A stretch of 10,046 nucleotides of DNA from Nitrospirota bacterium (GCA_021838765.1 JAKCCY010000101.1:1-10046); one strand, 5' to 3'; shown: positions 1-6,504, counted from the stretch's first letter. The notes: generated from the letters alone by a model not told the origin. A program made the numbers and translations.

Positions 1-252
1 ATGAGCCCTCCAGACGGGGCTTTTTATGCGTTTCCGGATGTTTCTGGCCTACTGGGCAAACGTTTTGGGGACAGGGAGATCCGAACCGTCACCGACCTGT
101 CCGAATTTTTTCTGGCGGAAGCAAGGGTGGCTCTTGTTCCAGGTTCGGCTTTTGGAAGCGATCACCATATGAGAATGTCTTTTGCGACGAGTCCTGAAAA
201 TCTCGAGGAAGGAGTGCGACGGCTGAAAGAAGCCTGTGCGCTTCTGACCTGA
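1..252 (+). CDS. Class I aminotransferase (aspartate aminotransferase-like), C-terminal part only
   Basis: This is the last 83 codons of a pyridoxal-phosphate aminotransferase that begins upstream of the window; the ATG at position 1 is very probably an internal methionine. The fragment has the C-terminal small-domain pattern of aspartate/aromatic aminotransferases: PDGAFYAFPDVS near the start, then a helix rich in S/E/F leading to VALVPGSAFG, then MRMSFATSPENLEEGVRRL. In this family the arginine of the 'R-(I/M)-S-(F/Y)-A' stretch binds the substrate alpha-carboxylate, and here it is R58 in MRMSFATS. Full family members are about 390-400 residues, so roughly 310 residues are missing. The lysine that binds PLP lies outside the window. 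The gene stops at TGA 250-252 and a strong intrinsic terminator follows. The exact substrate (aspartate, alanine or aromatic amino acid) cannot be told from this end. Confidence 0.88.
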   Translation: MSPPDGAFYAFPDVSGLLGKRFGDREIRTVTDLSEFFLAEARVALVPGSAFGSDHHMRMSFATSPENLEEGVRRLKEACALLT

Positions 253-289
253 TTTCTGAAGACATTCCGAGGCAATTGTTTTTTCCGAA

Positions 290-335
290 GAAAGCCCGGT
301 CGGGTGAAGAATCATCCCGACCGGGCTTTCTTTTT
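290..335 (+). terminator. Rho-independent terminator of the aminotransferase gene
   Basis: A perfect 15-bp inverted repeat (290-304 with 316-330, GC-rich core GCCCGGTCGGG) encloses an 11-base loop and is followed directly by TTTTTC at 331-336. It starts 37 bases after the aminotransferase stop codon. On the other strand the hairpin is not followed by a T run, so it should act mainly on rightward transcription. Confidence 0.9.
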
Positions 336-396
336 CTGAAGACAAACCTCCGTAATGAACCCCCTCTCAACCCTCTGTATTCAGGGAGCCCCGGAA

Positions 397-414
397 CATT
401 GAGTGAACTCAATG
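397..414. repeat. 18-bp near-perfect palindrome downstream of the HMA-like gene
   Basis: CATTGAGT at 397-404 and ACTCAATG at 407-414 are exact inverted copies separated by two bases. The palindrome lies 21 bases past the stop codon of the leftward HMA-like gene. No T run follows on either strand, so it is not a standard terminator. It may be a 3' mRNA hairpin or a protein-binding site; nothing in the sequence decides between these. Confidence 0.4.
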
Positions 415-435
415 GATTCAAGTTGCGAACAGGCC

Positions 436-759
436 CTAGTGGAGTGATTCGGCCTGACAGTACCAGCCATCTCCCTTGACATTATTGATGGCATTGATTA
501 AATCCGCTTCTTTTGGGCCATCTGACGCTTCTGCGATGCTTACTTTGTCCTGGCTGCTATTGAACGAAATGTTTCCAACGCCATGAAGCTTCCTCAGAGC
601 ATGTTTCACATCGTCAAGATAAACCCCGCAATACTGACCACCCAGTTTGAGCGTGATGTCCTTCTGAGCGCCAAAGGCCATTTGGGGAAGAGACAGCAAC
701 CCTAGAGACATCAACAGGACCATCGCCGTTTTTTTGCGAGCACCACTGATCCATCCCAT
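436..759 (-). CDS. Small exported HMA-like (heavy-metal-associated fold) protein
   Basis: The product is a 107-residue secreted protein, probably periplasmic. The start chosen is the ATG at 757-759 because GGAGGT lies 4 bases upstream; an in-frame ATG at 787-789 lacks a ribosome site. Residues 1-30 form a signal peptide: basic GARKK, a hydrophobic run TAMVLLMSLGLLSL, and likely cleavage after AFG. The mature part reads like the HMA fold: a first strand ITLKLGG, a loop QYCGVY, a helix DDVKHALRKLHGVGNI, a strand DKVSI, a helix KEADLINAINNV and a last strand GWYCQA. The usual GMxCxxC metal site is reduced to a single cysteine (C44), but a second cysteine (C101) sits at the start of the last strand. 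In the ferredoxin-like fold that position is near the metal loop, so the two could form a disulfide or bind one ion; this is inference. The protein could equally be a diverged non-metal relative. Its mRNA may also include the gene just upstream at 892-1257. Confidence 0.7.
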   Translation of the reverse strand: MGWISGARKKTAMVLLMSLGLLSLPQMAFGAQKDITLKLGGQYCGVYLDDVKHALRKLHGVGNISFNSSQDKVSIAEASDGPKEADLINAINNVKGDGWYCQAESLH

Positions 760-789
760 ATCCACCTCCGAATTCTTCTTCTTTAACAT

Positions 790-812
790 GGGTGGAGATC
801 CGCCCTTTTTTT
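790..812 (+). terminator. Terminator-like hairpin with T7, antisense to the HMA-like leader
   Basis: GGGTGG (790-795) pairs with CCGCCC (800-805; one G-T pair) around a 4-base loop and is followed by seven T at 806-812. This is a typical intrinsic terminator shape for rightward transcription. No rightward gene ends here, because the aminotransferase already has its own terminator 450 bases earlier. A 9-bp inverted repeat (794-802 with 830-838) overlaps it and could form an alternative stem in the leftward transcript. Confidence 0.35.
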
Positions 813-836
813 GAAATCATCAGATATTCCGGATCT

Positions 837-883
837 CCCCCCCCGATATCCTTATTCTCATCTGGGGGGCATATCGGCCCCCC
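837..883. repeat. Clustered C8 / G6 / C6 tracts with competing inverted repeats
   Basis: The stretch has eight C (837-844), six G (864-869) and six C (878-883). G6 can pair with either C run, and CCGATAT (843-849) is an exact inverted copy of ATATCGG (871-877). It lies between the stop of the 121-residue gene and the start of the HMA-like gene, both leftward. It may be a structured mRNA spacer, but no T run makes it a clear terminator. Such homopolymer runs are also prone to slippage. Confidence 0.4.
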
Positions 884-891
884 TCCACTTC

Positions 892-1257
892 TTAACGGGT
901 GCAATGATGAGGCGAACCGGGCAATTCCTCGAAAATCTCTTTCAAAATCCTGAGGCTTATCGCTTTTTCCGTCTCTTTATCCCTTGCATTTAAAGGAAAA
1001 GGGATCCCTTCATAAGGTTGGGAGATCAACAGTTCTTCAAACCCTTCTTTCATGGCTGCCCAAATCTCTCCCCTCAATCCCTCTTCCACACCGACCTCGT
1101 GGATCAGGTTATCGGCAGCACAGCCAAAATAAACAAGCAAATCCTGTTTCCATTCCGCGATTCCGTCAATCGTTGGATCCGGAACCGCAATGACAGGAGC
1201 TCTCGCCCCGGCCATCCTCGCCATTTGTAAAACCTCGTTTTTCGCCACGGTAGTCAT
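892..1257 (-). CDS. Unrecognised 121-residue cytosolic protein
   Basis: I do not recognise this family. The gene is probably real: its ATG at 1255-1257 has AAGGAG 6 bases upstream, and the product looks like a folded soluble protein. There is no signal peptide or membrane segment. Residues 1-25 (MTTVAKNEVLQMARMAGARAPVIAV) look like a helix and a strand. The middle is helical and acidic (EVGVEEGLRGEIWAAMKEGFEELL, near residues 54-77). A proline-rich loop (QPYEGIPFPLN) leads to another helix (KAISLRILKEIFEELPG), and the tail ends in HHCTR. Two cysteines occur (FGCAAD and the tail), with no CxxC motif. It ends 132 bases before the HMA-like gene on the same strand, so the two may share a transcript. 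No function can be assigned. Confidence 0.65.
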   Translation of the reverse strand: MTTVAKNEVLQMARMAGARAPVIAVPDPTIDGIAEWKQDLLVYFGCAADNLIHEVGVEEGLRGEIWAAMKEGFEELLISQPYEGIPFPLNARDKETEKAISLRILKEIFEELPGSPHHCTR

Positions 1258-1392
1258 GACGTTCTCCTTTATCCTGAGGGATCTTCAAAAATTGTTTAAA
1301 AGCCTGACTCTCCAGAGGAAACAGCCTCCAGGCCGGAAGAACTGTTCCCAGAAGTTTTATCCAGTGGTTCCACCATGCCACTTATTTGCTAT

Positions 1393-1422
1393 TTGTCAAG
1401 ACTGATGGATTGTTTTTTAAAT
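1393..1422 (+). promoter_or_regulatory. Possible promoter for the fmdB leader
   Basis: TTGTCA (1393-1398) and TTAAAT (1417-1422) have an 18-base spacer and match the sigma70 consensus at 5/6 and 4/6 positions. The surrounding 1383-1450 stretch is AT-rich. Transcription from here would give a leader of about 160 bases before fmdB. The opposite strand reads a perfect TTGACA at 1399-1394, but no good -10 lies at the right distance. The rest of the 1258-1531 gap holds the SD of the leftward gene and a weak AGTGG/CCACT inverted repeat (1363-1382), and nothing else clear. Confidence 0.3.
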
Positions 1423-1484
1423 TATTCTTAAAATCTATCTATTGTGAAATACTTTTTGGGAGGGAAAGTGAGGCAAGAGATCCG

Positions 1485-1505
1485 GGGGCTATTGCTGATA
1501 GCCCC
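1485..1505 (+). promoter_or_regulatory. Leader hairpin upstream of the mini-ORF and fmdB
   Basis: GGGGCTAT (1485-1492) and ATAGCCCC (1498-1505) form a perfect 8-bp stem with the 5-base loop TGCTG. It is not followed by a T run, so it is not a simple terminator. It lies 18 bases before the SD of the mini-ORF and would be in the fmdB 5' leader if transcription starts near 1430. Confidence 0.45.
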
Positions 1506-1522
1506 ATATGTTCGCTATCCTT

Positions 1523-1556
1523 AAGGAGAAAATGAAAAGAAGGAGGCTCTCCTTCT
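1523..1556 (+). promoter_or_regulatory. Hairpin pair that can hide or expose the mini-ORF ribosome site
   Basis: AGAAGGAG (1538-1545) and CTCCTTCT (1549-1556) form a perfect 8-bp stem with a 3-base loop inside the mini-ORF. The same CTCCTT (1549-1554) can pair instead with AAGGAG (1523-1528), the ribosome site of the mini-ORF. The two pairings exclude each other. A regulatory switch is inference only. Confidence 0.35.
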
Positions 1557-1594
1557 GTTATAAACGCTTTTGGATATTTTTGTGGAGGTTTTGA
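1532..1594 (+). CDS. Possible 20-residue upstream ORF coupled to fmdB
   Basis: An ATG at 1532 follows AAGGAG (1523-1528, a rather short spacing of 3) and opens 20 codons ending in TGA 1592-1594. The stop shares its A with the ATG of fmdB (TGATG), a usual arrangement for translational coupling. The peptide starts MKRRRLSF and ends FWIFLWRF: basic at the front, then aromatic, with two tryptophans and five phenylalanines. Codons 3-5 are AGA-AGG-AGG, three consecutive arginine codons of a kind often slow to translate. It could be a leader peptide that controls fmdB, a small membrane-binding peptide, or a chance ORF. The strong SD of fmdB itself (GGAGG 1584-1588) lies inside its last codons, so coupling is not needed for fmdB translation. 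Confidence 0.4.
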   Translation: MKRRRLSFCYKRFWIFLWRF

Positions 1595-1914
1595 TGCCTA
1601 TTTACGAGTATCATTGTGACAAGTGCAATACGACGATTGAGCGAATCCAGAAGTTTTCCGATCCTATCCAGACGGTCTGTGAAGTTTGCGGAGGACCTGT
1701 GAAAAAATTGATGGGGAAACCGGCACTTCAGTTCAAGGGGACAGGCTTCTACATAACCGATTATGCCCGAAAAGGCATGACCGATGCCGGATCCTCGGAG
1801 TCTTCGTCTTCTTCCGAAGGATCCGAAAAGAAAACCGCAACCGAAAGCTCCCCGACGCCATCAGCTCCTTCCTCGACAGCTCCCTCGAGCGGTTCGGACA
1901 CAAAAACAGCCTGA
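1594..1914 (+). CDS. fmdB: FmdB-family zinc-ribbon regulatory protein
   Basis: The product is a 106-residue FmdB/CxxC_CXXC_SSSS family protein. The start is the ATG at 1594 with GGAGG 5 bases upstream, giving the standard family start MPIYEYHC; an earlier in-frame TTG at 1570 has no support. Residues 1-41 are a zinc ribbon with C8xxC11 and C29xxC32 as the expected metal ligands. Residues 42-60 carry the usual KPALQFKGTGFYITDY stretch. From about residue 65 the protein becomes a low-complexity tail of Ser, Thr, Pro, Glu and Lys, probably disordered, as is common in this family. The name comes from a protein linked to formamidase/amidase regulation in Methylophilus, but the molecular role of most members is unknown. 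It converges on lolD with 25 bases between stop codons, and its stop codon lies in the shared terminator hairpin. Confidence 0.93.
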   Translation: MPIYEYHCDKCNTTIERIQKFSDPIQTVCEVCGGPVKKLMGKPALQFKGTGFYITDYARKGMTDAGSSESSSSSEGSEKKTATESSPTPSAPSSTAPSSGSDTKTA

Positions 1915-1938
1915 TACAGGGGCTTTCAGGGTTTTTTT
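1901..1938. terminator. Bidirectional terminator between fmdB and lolD
   Basis: For rightward reading, CCTGA (1910-1914) pairs with TCAGG (1926-1930) and is followed by seven T at 1932-1938. For leftward reading, AG..CCTG-TAT-CAGG-CT (1924-1908, two-base bulge) is followed by GTTTTTG at 1907-1901. The stems are short, but the placement between two convergent stop codons and the T runs on both sides support the call. The hairpin uses the last bases of fmdB. Confidence 0.55.
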
Positions 1939-1939
1939 C

Positions 1940-2635
1940 TTATCCCCCGGAGATCCGGCCATCTTCCATGATGATTATGCGGTCCGCGCGTTCAGCAAGG
2001 GCTTCATTATGGGTCGCCATGATCAGGGTGATACCCTGTTCATGGTTGACCGTCCTCAAGAGATCAAAGACTTCAAAACTTGTATGGGTGTCGAGATTCC
2101 CGGTCGGTTCATCCGCGAGGAGAATGGACGGGTTCATGACCAGTGCCCTTGCGATGGCTACCCTCTGCTGTTCACCTCCCGAGAGTTCCGATGGCTTGTG
2201 GGAGAGTCTTCCTGAGAGACCAACCCTGTCCAAAAGCTCCCGGGCTCTGTTTTCGATAACGCCGACTTCTTCCATGAGGGATTTTCCTGCAATCCATGAT
2301 GGCATCAGGACATTTTCAAGAGCGGTAAACTCCGGAAGAAGATGGTGGAACTGAAAGACAAAGCCGATATGCCGGTTTCTGAAGGAGGCGAGGTCGTATT
2401 CGGACAACTCCGAAACATCCCTGTCTCCATGGATGACCCGGCCCATGGTGGGGCGATCAATGGTGCCAACCAGATGAAGAAGCGTACTTTTTCCGGCACC
2501 TGATGCTCCGGTGAGTGCGACAAAAACTCCGGCAGGAAGATCAATATTGATCTCCTTTAAAACAGGGAGTTCTTTTTTCCCCATCATGTACGATTTTGAG
2601 AGGTTTTCACACCTGATCCGGTATCCTCGGCTCAT
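1940..2635 (-). CDS. lolD: LolD, ATPase of the lipoprotein-releasing ABC transporter
   Basis: The product is a 231-residue ABC ATPase of the LolD/MacB/FtsE group. LolD energises release of lipoproteins from the inner membrane to the carrier LolA. All motifs are present: Walker A GASGAGKST (43-51), Q-loop Q95 in GFVFQFHHLLPEF, signature LSGGEQQ (151-157), Walker B ILLADE (171-176) with catalytic E176, D-loop GNLD (179-182), and the switch histidine H209 in MATHNEA. The length is normal for LolD (about 225-235). The stretch FQFHHLLPEFTALENVLMP is typical of LolD, and the membrane partner lies directly upstream. Its ATG overlaps the partner's stop codon (ATGA at 2635-2632), which indicates translational coupling and equal production. 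It is the last gene of the operon and is followed by the terminator hairpin near 1901-1938. Confidence 0.94.
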   Translation of the reverse strand: MSRGYRIRCENLSKSYMMGKKELPVLKEINIDLPAGVFVALTGASGAGKSTLLHLVGTIDRPTMGRVIHGDRDVSELSEYDLASFRNRHIGFVFQFHHLLPEFTALENVLMPSWIAGKSLMEEVGVIENRARELLDRVGLSGRLSHKPSELSGGEQQRVAIARALVMNPSILLADEPTGNLDTHTSFEVFDLLRTVNHEQGITLIMATHNEALAERADRIIIMEDGRISGG

Positions 2636-3867
2636 TCGTACCGTATCGCCTGAATGGGATCAAGCCTTGAGGCCCTGATCGATGGGTACAGTGTTGCCGC
2701 AAAGCTCACGCCGATGGCGGCAACAGAGACGGAAAGGATATCGCTCATCCGGATGATCACCGGAATATGGCTGACAAAGTAAACATCGTTCGGCAGCCGA
2801 TAGAAATGTTCAAGAAAAAAGCAGATCAGATATCCCAAGGGGAGACCGACCAAGGTTCCGACCCCTCCAATCATGAGTCCATCGATCATGAAAATATGCA
2901 TGATCTGCCTTTGTGTGGCGCCCATGGCTTTCATGATGGCGATTTCTTTTCCCTTGTCCATGACCGTCATGGTCAGTGTGCTCACAATATTGAAAGAGGC
3001 CACCAGAACGATGAGAACGAGGATGATGAACATTACGGTTTTTTCGAGAAGAAGCGCCGAGAACAGGTTCTTGTTCATCTGTAGCCAGGACCTTGGCCAG
3101 TAGGGGAATCCCAGCGATTTTGAAAGAGTCTTTGCGATCGGGGAGGCATTCATGATCTTGTTGACCCGTATTTCAAGACCCGAGACATCACCGGGTGGAA
3201 TCGCAAGAAATCCTCTGGCCTCATCGATGGAGAGAAGGGCCAGTGTGTTGTCATATTCATAGAGACCGCTTTTAAAGATGCCAACGAGGACGAAATGTCG
3301 AATTTTGGGGATCATGCCAAAGGCAGAAGGGGTTCCTGTGGGGCTGATGACATCGACCGGGTCGCCTGGGGTCAGGTTCAGGTGATCCGCCAGATCCTTT
3401 CCAAGGATGATTCCGGGGAGTTTGGCTTTTCCGTTGGTGGTCAGGAGATCCCGAAGATGGCCGGAAATCATATATCTTGAAAGACTCGTGACTTTTTTCT
3501 CTCCTTCAGGATCAATGCCCCTGATGACCGTTCCCGAGACGGTTCCGTCGGAAGAAAGCATCGCCTGTCCCAGAATGAACGGTGAGACAGCGACAACGCC
3601 TTTGGTTTTGGAAATCTGTTCCTGAATCATCTCTGGATGTGCCATGGGAACCCCCCGGCCATCCGTCAGGATAATATGGGAATTGATCCCCAGGATCTTG
3701 GATCGCAGCTTGTGCTGAAAGCCTGTCATCACGGCAAGGGTTGCCATAAGAGCGGCAACGCCCACGGTCACCCCTGAAATGGAGATGAATGTCTGGAAGG
3801 AGAGTCCGCTCTGCTTTCGCTGGGATTTGAGATAGCGAAGCGCAACCGTCCATTCAAAACGGGCCAT
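2632..3867 (-). CDS. lolC: LolC/LolE-family lipoprotein-releasing permease
   Basis: This is the 411-residue inner-membrane subunit of the Lol transporter. The N-terminus MARFEWTVALRYLKSQRK is the classic start of LolC/LolE. Four membrane segments can be seen near residues 25-48, 271-299, 325-352 and 372-395. Between the first and second lies a large periplasmic domain (about 50-265) of the MacB type, which in the family binds lipoprotein and LolA. The cytoplasmic loop KGKEIAIMKAMGATQRQI (305-322) contains the coupling helix that touches LolD, and the C-terminus SRLDPIQAIRYE is also typical. Only one such gene is in the window. Bacteria with a single gene are thought to use it as a homodimer, but a second copy elsewhere cannot be excluded, so LolC versus LolE is not decided. 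Its ATG shares one base with the lysS stop (TGATG). Confidence 0.93.
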   Translation of the reverse strand: MARFEWTVALRYLKSQRKQSGLSFQTFISISGVTVGVAALMATLAVMTGFQHKLRSKILGINSHIILTDGRGVPMAHPEMIQEQISKTKGVVAVSPFILGQAMLSSDGTVSGTVIRGIDPEGEKKVTSLSRYMISGHLRDLLTTNGKAKLPGIILGKDLADHLNLTPGDPVDVISPTGTPSAFGMIPKIRHFVLVGIFKSGLYEYDNTLALLSIDEARGFLAIPPGDVSGLEIRVNKIMNASPIAKTLSKSLGFPYWPRSWLQMNKNLFSALLLEKTVMFIILVLIVLVASFNIVSTLTMTVMDKGKEIAIMKAMGATQRQIMHIFMIDGLMIGGVGTLVGLPLGYLICFFLEHFYRLPNDVYFVSHIPVIIRMSDILSVSVAAIGVSFAATLYPSIRASRLDPIQAIRYE

Positions 3868-5399
3868 CAGCCCTCCGGCTTCATTTGCGGAAAGAGGAGG
3901 ACATCCCGGATGGAGGTTTGTTCGGTGAGAAGCATGACAAGACGATCGATTCCGATGCCTTCGCCGGCGGTGGGGGGGAGCCCGATCTCAAGCGCCCGGA
4001 TGTAGTCCAGATCCGGGGGGGGAGCCTCCAGGTCGCCAGCCTGTCGCGATTCCATCTGGGCCTCAAAGCGCGCGAGCTGATCGTCGGGATCGTTTAACTC
4101 CATGAATCCATTGGCAATTTCGATTCCTCCGATGAAAAGCTCGAATCGGTCGGTAATCTCCGGGTTGTCCTTTGAAGAGCGAGCCAGCGGGGATATCGCT
4201 TTCGGATAACCCGTGACGAAGGTTGGCTGAATCAGTCCCTTTTCAATCGTTTCTTCAAACAGGGCATTCTGAAGGTCTGCAAAATAGGGTTTCCCGGCTC
4301 TTTTGGGGGGGATAGGGATTTTTGCACCCTTCAGGCATTCGATGAGTTTTGTCTCATCGAACAGATCCTGTTCGGAAAGGGCGAAATGATCCTTGAGGGA
4401 GCCAAGATAGGAGATCCTCCGGTACGGTCCCATGAGTTCGATTTCGTGTTCACCAAACTGGACTGTCGTTTTCTGACGGATCTTTTGGCAAAGCTCCGGG
4501 ATCAGAGCTTCGGTCAATGCCATCAACTCTTCGGGGGAGTGATAGGCCATATAGAATTCCATCATGGTGAACTCGGGATTGTGTCTCGGACTGAATCCTT
4601 CATTCCTGAAGTTTCGATTGATTTCGTAGACTTTTGTAAATCCTCCGACCACCAGTCGCTTGAGGTAGAGTTCCGGGGCGATGCGGAGATAGAGGTCCGT
4701 TCCAAGAGAGTTATGATGGGTGACGAACGGGCGTGCGAGCGCTCCGCCCGGAGACGGATGCATCATGGGTGTTTCCACTTCAAGAAAACCCCGATCATCC
4801 ATGAATCTTCGGATCAGGGACAGAATCCGGGATCTGTCTTCAAAAACCTGACGGGCGGGAAGATTGACGATCAGGTCTATGTAACGTTGCCGGTAACGGG
4901 TTTCAATATCCGATAGACCATGCCATTTTTCAGGAAGAGGATGGACCGATTTGCCAAGGAACCAGAGGCTGGAGGCTTCAAGGGTGGGCTCTCCCGTCTT
5001 GGTTTTGAAAAAAGTCCCCTCGATACCCAGATGGTCTCCCATATCCAGGGTATCGTTAAAAATGTCGAAAACCCCTTCGGGAAGGCGATCCTTTTTGACG
5101 TAGATCTGAAAACGGTCTCCATTATCCTGAAGCGTCGCAAAAAAGGCTTTTCCGAAGCGCCTTAGCAGAACGACTCTTCCTGCAATCCGGCTTTTGATCG
5201 GGGATTCAGGCAAATGGTCCTTGTCTTGTCCTTCCTTCGTCCATGGTAATAGTTTCCGTTTCAGATCCCGGATGGATTCCCGATCCGGAAAAGCCATCCC
5301 GTAGGGATCGATTCCGTTTGAGAGGAGGATCTGTCTTTTTTCCCGGCGAACGCGTTCCTGTTCAGGGAGTTCTGCGTGATCTTGGTTCGTTGTGTTCAC
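3867..5399 (-). CDS. lysS: Lysyl-tRNA synthetase, class II
   Basis: The product is a 510-residue cytosolic enzyme that joins lysine to tRNA-Lys using ATP, close to the usual bacterial length of about 490-510. Residues 71-150 form the OB-fold anticodon-binding domain (IAGRVVLLRRFGKAFFATLQD). The catalytic core has motif 1 (FLEVETPMMHPSPGGALARPF, 205-225), motif 2 (RNFRNEGFSPRHNPEFTMME, 262-281) with the ATP-binding arginine R265, and motif 3 (GEGIGIDRLVML, 479-490). The lysine-specific stretch PEITDRFELFIGGIEIANGF (413-432) is present. The start is GTG at 5399, preceded by AGGTGA about 7 bases away. The gene follows mtnA after 34 bases and abuts the Lol permease. A housekeeping gene joined to lipoprotein export suggests shared growth-linked expression rather than a common pathway. 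No anomaly was seen. Confidence 0.96.
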   Translation of the reverse strand: MNTTNQDHAELPEQERVRREKRQILLSNGIDPYGMAFPDRESIRDLKRKLLPWTKEGQDKDHLPESPIKSRIAGRVVLLRRFGKAFFATLQDNGDRFQIYVKKDRLPEGVFDIFNDTLDMGDHLGIEGTFFKTKTGEPTLEASSLWFLGKSVHPLPEKWHGLSDIETRYRQRYIDLIVNLPARQVFEDRSRILSLIRRFMDDRGFLEVETPMMHPSPGGALARPFVTHHNSLGTDLYLRIAPELYLKRLVVGGFTKVYEINRNFRNEGFSPRHNPEFTMMEFYMAYHSPEELMALTEALIPELCQKIRQKTTVQFGEHEIELMGPYRRISYLGSLKDHFALSEQDLFDETKLIECLKGAKIPIPPKRAGKPYFADLQNALFEETIEKGLIQPTFVTGYPKAISPLARSSKDNPEITDRFELFIGGIEIANGFMELNDPDDQLARFEAQMESRQAGDLEAPPPDLDYIRALEIGLPPTAGEGIGIDRLVMLLTEQTSIRDVLLFPQMKPEG

Positions 5400-5433
5400 C
5401 TGATTTTCACCTGTCTGGTTCGTTTGGGATATT

Positions 5434-6504
5434 TTAGAATGTCTTCTGGATTGAAGGGATTTGATGGATCAGGTCCTGAGGTTTGAAAACGCCGCGCTCC
5501 GTGATGATTCTGGTGATGAGTCCGGCAGGGGTGACATCGAAGGCGGGATTGTAGACATCCACACCGATCGGTGCCACACGATTACCATGACCGATGGTCG
5601 TCACCTCTTCCGATGAGCGTTCCTCAATGGGAATCAGATTGCCTGTTTCCATGACAAAATCGATCGTTGAAAAGGGGGCCGCGACATAAAAGGGAATCTT
5701 GTGATAATGGGCGAGTACCGCCAGGGCGTAGGTTCCGATCTTATTGGCAACGTCCCCGTTTCGGGTAATTCTGTCGGCACCGACAATGACCGCTGAAATC
5801 TTGCCCTTCGCCATCAGGGAGGCGGACATTCCGTCGGTGATCAGTGTCGTGGGGATGTTATCGGCCATGAGTTCATATGCGGTCAAGCGGGCCCCCTGAA
5901 GATAGGGCCTTGTTTCATCGGCGAAGACATGAATTTTTTTTCCGGCCTCGACTGCCGCTCGGATGACTCCGAGTGCTGTTCCGTAGCCTCCTGTTGCCAA
6001 GGCACCGGCATTACAGTGAGTCAAGACCGATCCCGATTCCGGAAAAAGCTCCTGGCCAAACTTTCCCATGGACCGATTCTGGGAAATGTCTTCCTCGTGG
6101 ACAGATCTCGCCTCGTCGTAAAGAACCCGTGTGATCTCAAGCGGTGTCAAGCCTTTTGCGTAAAGGTCCGACCAGAGAGTTCTCATCCGGTCGATCGCCC
6201 AAAAAAGATTGACAGCGGTCGGACGGGTTTTTCCGAGGGTTCTTGAAACCTTTTCCATCCAGTCGGGATAGGCGCCATCGATCTTTTCCCGGGTAAACTC
6301 ATAAGATCCGATGGCAATTCCATAAGCCGCGGCGATTCCGATTGCCGGTGCTCCCCGGACAACCATTTCGCGAATGGAATTGGCAACATCATGATGATCG
6401 GTCGAAGTAACGGTCACCGTTTCAAGGGGCAAACGCCTCTGGTCGATCAGATGGAGGGACGGTGGTCCGTTTTTGGGAGTGTCGAAGACGATTGCATTTA
6501 CCAT
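5434..6504 (-). CDS. mtnA: S-methyl-5-thioribose-1-phosphate isomerase
   Basis: The product is a 356-residue enzyme of methionine salvage. It converts 5-methylthioribose-1-phosphate to 5-methylthioribulose-1-phosphate, recovering the methylthio group left by polyamine or other SAM-using reactions. The family is related to eIF2B. Visible signatures are the N-terminal LHLIDQRRLP, VVRGAPAIGIAAAYG (48-62), THCNAGALATGGYGTALGV (162-180) with catalytic C164, DETRPYLQGARLTAYEL (196-212), ITDGMSA, and VGADRITRNGDVANKIGTY (241-259) with the second catalytic residue D244. The length is normal. The ATG at 6504 is the only possible start: no in-frame ATG, GTG or TTG lies just upstream. It has no recognisable ribosome site, which fits the very close promoter at 6513-6541. 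It heads the operon with lysS and the lol genes. No other methionine-salvage gene is in the window. Confidence 0.95.
   Translation of the reverse strand: MVNAIVFDTPKNGPPSLHLIDQRRLPLETVTVTSTDHHDVANSIREMVVRGAPAIGIAAAYGIAIGSYEFTREKIDGAYPDWMEKVSRTLGKTRPTAVNLFWAIDRMRTLWSDLYAKGLTPLEITRVLYDEARSVHEEDISQNRSMGKFGQELFPESGSVLTHCNAGALATGGYGTALGVIRAAVEAGKKIHVFADETRPYLQGARLTAYELMADNIPTTLITDGMSASLMAKGKISAVIVGADRITRNGDVANKIGTYALAVLAHYHKIPFYVAAPFSTIDFVMETGNLIPIEERSSEEVTTIGHGNRVAPIGVDVYNPAFDVTPAGLITRIITERGVFKPQDLIHQIPSIQKTF

Noticed and set aside
290..330. The strong hairpin as a bidirectional terminator also serving the HMA-like gene
   Set aside because: Leftward, the stem is followed by TTCGG and an A run rather than T residues.
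49..421. Two leftward frames opposite the aminotransferase end
   Set aside because: They are antisense to a well-supported coding frame and run through the terminator hairpin.
1394..1399. Perfect leftward TTGACA as a -35 for the 121-residue gene
   Set aside because: No acceptable -10 lies 16-18 bases downstream on that strand (the bases there are near ATGGTG).
4386..4916. A rightward 176-codon frame inside lysS
   Set aside because: It is antisense to the conserved core of lysyl-tRNA synthetase, with no recognisable protein features.
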